DNA of 7,285 nucleotides, taken from assembly GCA_910587075.1 (NCBI GenBank), contig CAJUKE010000046.1:1-7285 (forward strand), read 5' to 3'. Source of the DNA: an uncultured Muribaculaceae bacterium. GTDB taxonomy: Bacteria > Bacteroidota > Bacteroidia > Bacteroidales > Muribaculaceae. Both the position numbers and the translations under genes were made by a program. Of the stretch, positions 1 to 5,167 are shown one piece after another (position 1 is the stretch's first letter; every line of letters starts with the position of its first letter). The notes beneath the pieces were generated by a model. It had not been told where the DNA came from. It saw only the letters and a program-made list of their open reading frames with translations, and ran no database searches.

Positions 1-26
1 TTCTCATAATGGGAATTATGCTTAAT
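1..26 (+). other. dif/Xer-like recombination core upstream of the integrase
   Basis: CATAA (5-9), a 6-bp spacer TGGGAA (10-15) and TTATG (16-20) form an inverted pair with the architecture of a XerC/XerD core site. The right arm TTATGCTTAAT (16-26) matches the E. coli dif XerD arm TTATGTTAAAT at 9 of 11 positions. The visible part of the left arm (1-9) matches at 7 of 9, and its outer two bases lie outside the window. The site ends about 32 bp before a tyrosine recombinase start codon. It could be a Xer site, a site recognised by the adjacent recombinase, or one end of a mobile or invertible segment. Only one copy is visible, so the class is uncertain. Confidence 0.5.
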
Positions 27-63
27 CATATTATAGGGTCTAATCCCACCTTAATAATATGAT
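25..63. repeat. Inverted repeat spanning the integrase start codon
   Basis: Nine-base arms ATCATATTA (25-33) and TAATATGAT (55-63) are perfect inverted copies separated by 21 bp. The inner part carries a further GGG...CCC pairing (GGGTCTAATCCC). The right arm contains the ATG at 59-61, so in mRNA the hairpin would occlude the start codon. As DNA it could instead be a binding site through which the recombinase controls its own gene. No Bacteroidetes TAnnTTTG promoter is visible in the 58 bp upstream, so the promoter probably lies outside the window. Confidence 0.45.
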
Positions 64-862
64 AGAACAATTTGAACTGCATCTTCGCGACGAGAACATG
101 GCGAAGAACACAATCGCGGCGTATCTCTACACCGTGCGCGACTATTATAGTCGCTTCCCGAAACTCAACAAACGAGGACTGTTGGACTATAAGGCATACC
201 TTATAGATTCCTTCAAGCCTAAGACGGTCAACTTACGCATACAGGCTGTTAACAAGTACCTCGACTTTATGCGCCTTTCTCGGCTTCGCCTCAAGTCGGT
301 CAAGGTACAGAATCGCTCGTTTATCGAGAATGTGATCAGCAACGCCGACTACACTTTCTTCAAAAACCGTTTGCGGAATGAGGATAACAAGGAGTGGTAC
401 TTCGTAGCGCGCTTTCTTGCAGCCACCGGCGCACGTGTCAGCGAACTAATCCAAATCAAGGTGGAGCATGTAACTGTCGGTTACATTGACATCTACTCTA
501 AGGGCGGCAAAATCCGCCGCCTTTTCATTCCCAAGTCGTTGAAAGAAGAAGCTCTCGCTTGGCTTAATCAAGAATCCAAGACATCGGGCTACATCTTTAC
601 CAATCGTTTTGGTGAACGTATCACAACACGCGGCATTTCCCAGCAACTCAAAAACTACGCCGAGAAATATGGGATGAATGTCAAGGTCGTATACCCTCAC
701 TCGTTCCGTCATCGTTACGCCCAAAATTTCTTGGAGCGTTTCAATGACCTCGCGCTTCTAGCTGACCTTATGGGCCACGAAAGCATCGAAACCACACGTA
801 TCTACCTCAGGCGGAGTTCCACCGAGCAGCAAGCCATTGTGGACAAAGTGGTGACCTGGTGA
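59..862 (+). CDS. Tyrosine recombinase/integrase
   Basis: This is a site-specific recombinase of the tyrosine (XerC/XerD, phage integrase) family, 267 residues, which cuts and rejoins DNA through a 3'-phosphotyrosine. An N-terminal SAM-like core-binding domain spans about 1-75. The catalytic domain covers about 90-265 and has the complete active site: R126 in ATGARVSEL, K148 in the beta-turn YSKGGK, H214 and R217 in HSFRHR, H240 in LMGH and the nucleophile Y249 in TTRIYL. The family is usually 270-310 residues, so this is a compact, intact member. The gene is visibly less GC-rich than the rest of the window, which suggests transfer. It stands alone, convergent with asnS, with a dif-like core immediately upstream and a strong hairpin terminator downstream. 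From memory it resembles stand-alone integrases and invertases spread among gut bacteria. Whether it inverts, integrates or excises DNA cannot be decided here. The family call is near certain and the role is open. Confidence 0.93.
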   Translation: MIEQFELHLRDENMAKNTIAAYLYTVRDYYSRFPKLNKRGLLDYKAYLIDSFKPKTVNLRIQAVNKYLDFMRLSRLRLKSVKVQNRSFIENVISNADYTFFKNRLRNEDNKEWYFVARFLAATGARVSELIQIKVEHVTVGYIDIYSKGGKIRRLFIPKSLKEEALAWLNQESKTSGYIFTNRFGERITTRGISQQLKNYAEKYGMNVKVVYPHSFRHRYAQNFLERFNDLALLADLMGHESIETTRIYLRRSSTEQQAIVDKVVTW

Positions 863-874
863 CACAATACAGCG

Positions 875-911
875 GCAGCCGCGGCCTCCCGGAAAGGGGG
901 GTCGCGGCTGC
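875..911. terminator. Strong hairpin terminator between convergent integrase and asnS
   Basis: A 16-bp stem pairs 875-890 with 896-911 around the loop GGAAA, with only G-T wobbles as imperfections. It begins 12 bp after the integrase stop. The sequence after it on the plus strand is TGGTTTATC, a weak T-tract, and the minus-strand side is not T-rich either. The position between convergent genes suggests a shared, bidirectional transcription end. It may depend on stem strength more than on a U-run. Confidence 0.65.
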
Positions 912-923
912 TGGTTTATCGGG

Positions 924-945
924 GCGCCCCGCATGAAAGGGGCGC
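924..945 (-). terminator. Second GC hairpin downstream of asnS
   Basis: GCGCCCC (924-930) pairs perfectly with GGGGCGC (939-945) across an 8-nt loop. Read on the minus strand it lies about 34 nt past the asnS stop and precedes the larger hairpin at 875-911. No T-run follows, so alone it would be a poor intrinsic terminator. It may act with the next hairpin or protect the mRNA 3' end. Confidence 0.4.
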
Positions 946-955
946 GGGGGCGGTG

Positions 956-1001
956 TTAGAATTCGGCCGACTTGGGGGTTAGAATTCGGCGGACTTGGGG
1001 G
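956..1001. repeat. 23-bp tandem duplication of the asnS 3' end
   Basis: Positions 956-978 and 979-1001 are adjacent 23-bp copies that differ at a single base (C968 versus G991). The inner copy holds the last codons and stop of asnS. The outer copy lies just past the stop. Because 23 is not a multiple of three, the outer copy is out of frame with the gene, yet it can still encode the same PKSAEF-stop ending in a second frame. Confidence 0.9.
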
Positions 1002-2373
1002 TGCGGGGGAAGGGGATGACGTCGCGGATGTTGGTCATGCCGGTCACGAAGAGCACCAGACGCTCGAAGCCGAGGCCGAAGCCGCTGTGGGGCACGGTGC
1101 CGAAACGGCGGGTGTCGAGGTACCACCACATATCCTTCATGGGGATGTCGAGCTCCTCGATGCGGGTCATGAGCTTGTCGTAGTTCTCCTCGCGCTCGGA
1201 ACCGCCGATGATCTCGCCGATGGCGGGGAAGAGCACGTCCATCGCGCGTACGGTCTTGCCGTCGGGGTTCTGCTTCATGTAGAAGGCCTTGATTTCCTTG
1301 GGGTAGCCGGTGAGGATCACGGGGCGCTTGAAGTGCTGCTCGACCAGGAAGCGCTCGTGCTCGCTCTGGAGGTCGATGCCCCACTTGACGGGGAATTCGA
1401 ACTTGCGGCCCGACTTTTCGAGGATGTCGATGGCCTCGGTGTAGGTGAGGCGCTGGAAGTCTTCGGCGATTACGCCTTCGAGGCGGGAGATGAGCTCCTT
1501 GTCGAAGTGCTCGGCGAGGAATTCGATGTCGTCGCGGCAGTTGTCGAGGGCGTAGCGTATGCAGTACTTGAGGAAGTCCTCGGCGAGGTCCATGTTCTCG
1601 TCGATGTCGATGAAGGCGACCTCCGGCTCGATCATCCAGAACTCGGCCAGGTGGCGGGGAGTGTTGGAGTTCTCGGCGCGGAAGGTGGGGCCGAAGGTGT
1701 AGATGGCGCCGAGTGCGGTGGCTCCGAGCTCACCTTCGAGCTGTCCGCTGACGGTGAGGGCGGTGGGCTTGCCGAAGAAGTCGGCGGAATAGTCAACTGC
1801 CCCGTCGTCGGTCTTCTTGATGTCGCGGAGGTCCATGGTGGTCACCTGGAACATCGCGCCGGCCCCCTCGCAGTCGCTGGCTGTGATGAGGGGGGTGTTG
1901 AGGTAGAAGAAGCCGCGTTCCTGGAAGTAGCGGTGGATGGCGAAGGCCAGGGTCGAGCGCACGCGGAGCACTGCTGAGAAGGTGTTGGTGCGGGGGCGCA
2001 GGTGGGCTATCTCGCGGAGGAACTCCAGGGAGTGCCCCTTCTTCTGGAGGGGGTACTGCTCGGGGTCGGCGGTGCCGTAAACCTCGATACTTTCGGCCTG
2101 GATTTCAACGGACTGCCCTTTGCCCTGGCTCTCGACGAGGAGTCCTTCGACGCAGAGGGCGGCGCCGGTGGTGATGGGCTTTAGCTGCTCGTCGGAGAAG
2201 CGCTCCATGTCGGCCACGATCTGTATGTTCTTGATCGTGGAGCCGTCGTTGAGGGCTATGAACTGGACGTGTTTGTTGCCTCGGCGGGTGCGAACCCAGC
2301 CTTTGACGCAAACCTTCTGTCCGACCAGGGAGGGAGCCCCCTGGAGAAGGTCGGTTATCTTGATTCTTTTCAT
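979..2373 (-). CDS. asnS: Asparaginyl-tRNA synthetase
   Basis: This class II aminoacyl-tRNA synthetase attaches asparagine to tRNA-Asn using ATP in the cytoplasm. The protein has 464 residues, a normal length for bacterial AsnS. An OB-fold anticodon-binding domain lies at about 18-100 (VKGWVRTRRGNKHVQFIALNDG region). The catalytic core follows: motif 1 at about 134-164, motif 2 at 231-249 (FRAENSN...HLAEFWMIEPE) and motif 3 in GLGFERL near 433-439. The ending RDVIPFPRTPKSAEF is the typical AsnS C-terminus, and EFWMIEPE with IPFPRTP favour AsnS over AspRS. The ATG at 2371-2373 follows an A/T-rich stretch without a clear Shine-Dalgarno, as is common in Bacteroidetes. The gene starts 29 bp after rluB and no promoter is visible between them, so it is probably co-transcribed from the rluB promoter. 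Its 3' end is part of a 23-bp tandem duplication, but the protein appears intact. Confidence 0.97.
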   Translation of the reverse strand: MKRIKITDLLQGAPSLVGQKVCVKGWVRTRRGNKHVQFIALNDGSTIKNIQIVADMERFSDEQLKPITTGAALCVEGLLVESQGKGQSVEIQAESIEVYGTADPEQYPLQKKGHSLEFLREIAHLRPRTNTFSAVLRVRSTLAFAIHRYFQERGFFYLNTPLITASDCEGAGAMFQVTTMDLRDIKKTDDGAVDYSADFFGKPTALTVSGQLEGELGATALGAIYTFGPTFRAENSNTPRHLAEFWMIEPEVAFIDIDENMDLAEDFLKYCIRYALDNCRDDIEFLAEHFDKELISRLEGVIAEDFQRLTYTEAIDILEKSGRKFEFPVKWGIDLQSEHERFLVEQHFKRPVILTGYPKEIKAFYMKQNPDGKTVRAMDVLFPAIGEIIGGSEREENYDKLMTRIEELDIPMKDMWWYLDTRRFGTVPHSGFGLGFERLVLFVTGMTNIRDVIPFPRTPKSAEF

Positions 2374-2402
2374 AAAAGATTCTTGATTTTGAGGTTGAGA
2401 GA

Positions 2403-4010
2403 TTACTCGAAGGAGCCCATTTTGAGGAAGTTGACCTCTTCCTGGGTGAGGTAGCGCCAGCGGCCGCGGGGGAGGTTCTTCTTGGTGAGTCCGGCGAAGT
2501 AGACGCGGTCGAGCTTGGTGACGTGGTAGCCGAGCGACTCGAAGATGCGGCGCACGATGCGGTTGCGGCCGGAGTGGATTTCGATGCCGGCCTGGTTGCG
2601 GTCGGTGTCGGTGGCGTAGGAGATGGCGTCGGCGTGGATGGGCCCGTCTTCCAGCTCGATGCCGTCGGCGATGCGCTGCATATCCTCCTCGGCGATGTCC
2701 TTATCGGTCCAGACGTGGTAGATTTTCTTCTTGACGTACTTGGGGTGGGTGAGCTTGGAGGCGAGGTCGCCGTCGTTGGTGAGCAGGAGCACGCCGGTGG
2801 TGTTGCGGTCGAGGCGTCCGACGGGGTAGATGCGCTCGTTGCAGGCGCCCTTCACGAGGTCGAGGACGGTGGTGCGGCCGTTGGGGTCGTCGGAGGTGGT
2901 GACGCAGTCCTTGGGCTTGTTGAGGAGGATGTAGCACTTGCTCTCCAGAGCGACTACCTTCTCATCGTATTCGACGGTGTCGTCGTGGGAGATTTTGGTG
3001 CCGAGTTCGGTGACAACCTGTCCGTTGACCTTCACGAGGCCCTGCTGGATGAATTCGTCGGCCTCGCGGCGGGAGCAGATGCCGGCGTTGGCCATGAACT
3101 TGTTGAGGCGGATCTGCTCGTTGGGATCGGGCAGGGGGAGTTCGTACTCGATGCGCTTGGGGCGGGGTGTGAAGCTCTTGCCCTGGCGCACGGGACCGTT
3201 GTTGCCGTAGCGGTTGTTGGGGCGGTTGTTGCCGTAGCCACCCTGGCGGTTATTGTTGTAGCCGCCCTGACGGTTGTTGTTGTAGCCGCCCTGGCGGTTA
3301 TTGTTATAGCCACCCTGGCGGTTATTGTTGTAGCCGCCCTGACGGTTGTTGTTATAGCCACCCTGACGGTTGTTGTTGTAGCCGCCCTGACGGTTGTTGT
3401 TGTAGCCGTTGTGCTGGCGGGGCTGGTAGCCGCCCTCCTGGGGGTTCTGGCCCTGGGCGTTCTCGGCACCCTCCTGCTGGGGAGCGGCGGGGTCGGAGTT
3501 GTAGCGGGGCTTGTAGCCCTGGTTGTTATAGCGGTTGTAACCGTTCTGGCGGGGCTGATAGCCACCCTCCTGGTTGTTATAACGGGGCTTGTAGCCGCCC
3601 TCCTGGTTGTTGTAGCGGGGTTTGTAGCCGCCCTCCTGGTTGTTATAACGGGGCTTGTAGCCGCCCTCCTGGTTGTTGTAGCGGGGTTTGTAGCCGCCCT
3701 CCTGGTTGTTATAACGGGGTTTGTAGCCGCCTTCCTGGTTGTTGTAGCGGGGTTTGTAGCCGCCCTCCTGGTTGTTGTAGCGGGGTTTGTAGCCACCCTC
3801 CTGGTTGTTGTAGCGGGGCTGGTAGCCCTGCGGACGGGGACGGTAGCCGCCCTCGGCGGCGGTGTCACCCTCGGCGGGGCTCACGCGGCGGGGCGCGTCG
3901 GTGGCGGCGGAGTTGAAGTTCTTCTCGTAAGAATTGTTTTCCGAGTTCTCGGGAGCGCTCGATTGTCCGATTCGCGGACGGCGAGGCTTGCGCGGTTCGT
4001 TAGCTTCCAT
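2403..4010 (-). CDS. rluB: RluB/RsuA-family rRNA pseudouridine synthase with a long repetitive N-terminal extension
   Basis: This is a pseudouridine synthase of the RsuA/RluB/RluE/RluF family, expected to isomerise a uridine in rRNA (23S if it is a true RluB). The protein has 535 residues, about twice the family core. Residues 1-62 are polar and basic. Residues 63-150 are eight 11-residue units (Y[Q/K]PRYNNQEGG). Residues 151-202 form a Q/N/G linker. Residues 203-258 are seven YNNNRQGG units. The enzyme follows: an S4 RNA-binding domain at about 299-346 (IRLNKFMANAGICSRREAD) and the synthase domain at about 357-505. The catalytic aspartate is D401 in GRLDRNTTG, and a late conserved segment reads GRNRIVRRIFESLGY. 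Gly/Asn/Arg/Tyr-rich extensions occur on this enzyme in Bacteroidales. Here the extension is probably disordered and RNA-associating, which is inference. The gene leads an operon with asnS. The family is certain, but the exact rRNA target and the symbol are less so. Confidence 0.93.
   Translation of the reverse strand: MEANEPRKPRRPRIGQSSAPENSENNSYEKNFNSAATDAPRRVSPAEGDTAAEGGYRPRPQGYQPRYNNQEGGYKPRYNNQEGGYKPRYNNQEGGYKPRYNNQEGGYKPRYNNQEGGYKPRYNNQEGGYKPRYNNQEGGYKPRYNNQEGGYQPRQNGYNRYNNQGYKPRYNSDPAAPQQEGAENAQGQNPQEGGYQPRQHNGYNNNRQGGYNNNRQGGYNNNRQGGYNNNRQGGYNNNRQGGYNNNRQGGYNNNRQGGYGNNRPNNRYGNNGPVRQGKSFTPRPKRIEYELPLPDPNEQIRLNKFMANAGICSRREADEFIQQGLVKVNGQVVTELGTKISHDDTVEYDEKVVALESKCYILLNKPKDCVTTSDDPNGRTTVLDLVKGACNERIYPVGRLDRNTTGVLLLTNDGDLASKLTHPKYVKKKIYHVWTDKDIAEEDMQRIADGIELEDGPIHADAISYATDTDRNQAGIEIHSGRNRIVRRIFESLGYHVTKLDRVYFAGLTKKNLPRGRWRYLTQEEVNFLKMGSFE
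3237..3404. repeat. Seven tandem 24-bp units within rluB
   Basis: Seven contiguous 24-bp units each encode YNNNRQGG on the minus strand. The units differ only at synonymous positions (GCCACC/GCCGCC, CTGGCGGTTATT/CTGACGGTTGTT, GTTGTA/GTTATA). Units 1 and 4 are identical, as are 2 and 7, which suggests segmental copying within the array. The unit length is a multiple of three, so gains and losses keep the frame. Confidence 0.97.
3561..3824. repeat. Eight tandem 33-bp units within rluB
   Basis: Eight contiguous 33-bp units encode YKPRYNNQEGG on the minus strand; the unit at 3792-3824 has Q for K. Variation among the other seven is synonymous only. In plus-strand order the first four units alternate between two versions (ATAACGGGGCTTG and GTAGCGGGGTTTG), so the first 132 bp is a duplicated 66-bp dimer. 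This suggests recent expansion of a two-unit block. Confidence 0.97.
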
Positions 4011-4197
4011 GATTAAAAATGATGGGATGTGTAGAACTAATCAGTTGTTTTCCAATGGGGCGATACGCGGAGCTGTCAGGCCTCTCGGCTCGATGGGGCG
4101 CGACGCACCCATGGTTGAAAAAAAATGAAAATAAAACAGTTGGTTGGTTTGGGTTTGTTTCTTAGAAATTTAGCGAAATACCTGCAAACGCAATTGT
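4011..4197 (-). promoter_or_regulatory. Long 5' leader of rluB
   Basis: If transcription starts just after the promoter at 4204-4235, the rluB mRNA has a leader of about 190 nt. It is mostly AT-rich but contains a GC-rich island at about 4058-4110 with short self-complementary parts (AGGCCT; GCG/CGC near 4096-4106). No credible leader peptide was found. The leader could hold a translational control element, but no known riboswitch was recognised. Confidence 0.35.
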
Positions 4198-4203
4198 ACT
4201 CGG

Positions 4204-4235
4204 CAAAGGTAACAAAAATTTCGGGGGATGACAAT
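4204..4235 (-). promoter_or_regulatory. Bacteroidetes-type promoter for rluB-asnS
   Basis: On the minus strand, TACCTTTG (4211-4204) matches the TAnnTTTG -7 element exactly. ATTG (4235-4232) lies 20 bp upstream in the place of the -33 TTTG element. The region is AT-rich and faces the rluB start. No other match was found between here and the gene. Confidence 0.65.
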
Positions 4236-4283
4236 ATTATAGTGTATTAAATTTCATAAAAAACGGGGAGGGCGCCGCGCGCC

Positions 4284-4500
4284 ACGGCGGCAAGCTGCCG
4301 GCACTGGGGACAAAAGCCATGCGGGAGGGAGGGAGGCGGGGAGGGGGCGGAGAGCTCGGCTTCCGCCTCGCCACTGTGGCGAGGCGAAAAAGAGAGGGGG
4401 AAGGGCCGCGCTGCCTTCGCTCGGCTTCCGCCTCGCGCACCTCGCGGATGAAAGGCGGGGAATTCGGGCTTCGCCCTCACACGGAACGACAAGGCGGGGA
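4284..4500 (+). repeat. Dispersed intergenic repeat, copy A
   Basis: This is the first of three copies of a modular repeat, all in the same orientation. Module order is: a hairpin (4285-4291 paired with 4294-4300), the conserved block GACAAAAGCCATGCGGG (about 4309-4325), a G-rich variable linker, a CTTCGCTCGGCTTCCGCC block (about 4415-4432), and an end block with GGGCTTCGCCC and CACACGGAACGACAAGG. Copy A is longest because its linker holds an extra CTCGGCTTCCGCCTCG module and a perfect hairpin. Minus-strand open frames across the copies share short peptides only because the DNA is repeated. Confidence 0.85.
4364..4386. repeat. Perfect 10-bp hairpin within repeat copy A
   Basis: CGCCTCGCCA (4364-4373) and TGGCGAGGCG (4377-4386) are perfect inverted copies around the loop CTG. 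This hairpin is absent from copies B and C and sits beside the duplicated CTCGGCTTCCGCCTCG module. An A-run follows on the plus strand, so it does not look like an intrinsic terminator on either strand. Confidence 0.8.
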
Positions 4501-4546
4501 AGGGAGGGAAGCTTGGGAGGTTTGGGAAGGGAGGAGGGAGGGGGCG

Positions 4547-4578
4547 AAAAAAGGAAGCCGCCCGGGAGGGGCGGCTTC
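4547..4578 (-). terminator. Intrinsic terminator of the candidate RNA
   Basis: On the minus strand GAAGCCGCCC (4578-4569) pairs with GGGCGGCTTC (4563-4554) around a 5-nt loop. A C and six T (4552-4547) follow. This 10-bp GC stem plus T-run is the clearest intrinsic terminator in the window. It lies four nt beyond the closing stem of the RNA proposed at 4547-4992 and has no protein gene just upstream. Confidence 0.88.
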
Positions 4579-4992
4579 GGGTGGGGAGTATGGGGTCCCC
4601 GTCGGGCGGCGGGAGAGAGAGCCGGAGAGAGGCCAGCCCGACGATCTGGAATGCGCGGCATTGCGGTGTTTCTCGCGAGACGGCGCCGCCGACGCTCTCC
4701 CGGGCGTTTGCTCCGGGGGTCGGCGAGGTCAATTCCATATTTTCACATCATCAAAAAATTATGAAAGTTCATGGAAAAGCTTTGAAACCTCCGTCGCGGG
4801 GGTTTCGGTCCCCGGGTCCCCGTCGCGGGGGACTGGGGAGATACGGCAGGCCGCCGGTCTCTCCGACCAGCGCTGCCGGAAATGTTCGACTCTTCGAACT
4901 CGGTTTCACTCAACATACATCAAACACAAACCGGAATTGACCAATGCCCGCTTCGGTACTCCCCGGCGGGGAGGGAAGGCGCATTCTCAAAT
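4547..4992 (-). ncRNA. Candidate large structured non-coding RNA, family unknown
   Basis: A minus-strand transcript of about 445 nt is predicted from a promoter at 4999-5030 to the terminator at 4547-4578. The two ends pair (4957-4964 with 4583-4590, 8 bp), and a 10-bp long-range stem joins 4933-4942 with 4727-4736. Local stems fill the rest: 4902-4906/4928-4932, 4884-4889/4894-4899, 4844-4849/4873-4878, 4816-4821/4828-4833, 4785-4793/4797-4805, 4687-4693/4719-4725, 4650-4654/4658-4662 and 4601-4607/4636-4642. An alternative 5' hairpin (4959-4964/4968-4973) competes with the closing stem. No convincing open frame is present. I did not see RNase P RNA's GAGGAAAGTC, a tmRNA T-arm or tag frame, or the SRP GGAAG loop. 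A large 6S-like RNA or a lineage-specific family remain possible. Transcription and structure are inferred from sequence alone. Confidence 0.62.
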
Positions 4993-4998
4993 CTTGTA

Positions 4999-5030
4999 CA
5001 AAGTTACGAAAAATAATCGGGATAAACAAA
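4999..5030 (-). promoter_or_regulatory. Bacteroidetes-type promoter of the candidate RNA
   Basis: On the minus strand TTTG (5030-5027), 20 bp, then TAACTTTG (5006-4999) matches both elements of the Bacteroidetes promoter exactly. It lies in an AT-rich stretch and is the best promoter match in the window. A start near 4992 would place the closing-stem arm about 28 nt into the transcript. No protein-coding gene follows on this strand before the terminator. Confidence 0.78.
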
Positions 5031-5125
5031 CACGCAGGGAAATGGTTTGCAATGTTTGATTCCAATTAATAACTTTTTGGTTAATTTTGCTAAAGGGGAG
5101 GAATTATTAAAAACTGGAGCGGAGG
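5031..5125. other. AT-rich segment upstream of the RNA promoter, no gene
   Basis: The stretch is markedly more AT-rich than its surroundings. It contains an inverted pair AATTAA (5064-5069) and TTAATT (5081-5086). No open frame or second promoter match was found. It could act as an upstream promoter element or regulator site for the minus-strand RNA. Confidence 0.3.
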
Positions 5126-5167
5126 GGTTAAGGGTTAAGAGTTAAAGGTGAAGAGTGAAGGAGGAAG
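5126..5167 (+). repeat. Degenerate 7-bp tandem repeat
   Basis: Six consecutive heptamers are readable: GGTTAAG, GGTTAAG, AGTTAAA, GGTGAAG, AGTGAAG, GAGGAAG. They drift gradually from one to the next. Related heptamers (GGTGAAG AGTGAAG) recur at 5393-5406 on the other side of repeat copy B. No function is recognised. Confidence 0.8.

Noticed and set aside
1087..1977. 296-codon plus-strand open frame opposite asnS
   Set aside because: It is a low-complexity antisense frame. The minus strand encodes a complete AsnS with all class II motifs.
3237..3824. CRISPR-like look of regularly spaced repeats
   Set aside because: Units are directly contiguous without unique spacers, follow codon periodicity and vary synonymously. 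They are protein-coding tandem repeats.
2523..4016. Long plus-strand open frame opposite rluB encoding a Val/Ala-rich, membrane-like repetitive protein
   Set aside because: It is the antisense shadow of the rluB tandem repeats and GC-rich codons. The opposite strand encodes a clear S4 plus pseudouridine synthase enzyme.
4247..4738. Minus-strand open frames (135-163 codons) over the RNA and repeat copy A
   Set aside because: They are Pro/Arg/Ser-rich, run through the terminator and repeat modules, have no convincing start context, and share peptides with the other copies only through the DNA repeat.
4881..4906. GTTCGA near 4884 as a tRNA T-loop
   Set aside because: It is half of a simple 6-bp hairpin (GTTCGA-CTCT-TCGAAC). 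No acceptor, D or anticodon arm surrounds it.
4547..4992. Identification of the candidate RNA as RNase P RNA or tmRNA
   Set aside because: I searched both strands by eye for GAGGAAAGTC, a GTTCGANTCC T-arm with CCA end and an ssrA-type tag and found none. The end-pairing alone is not diagnostic.
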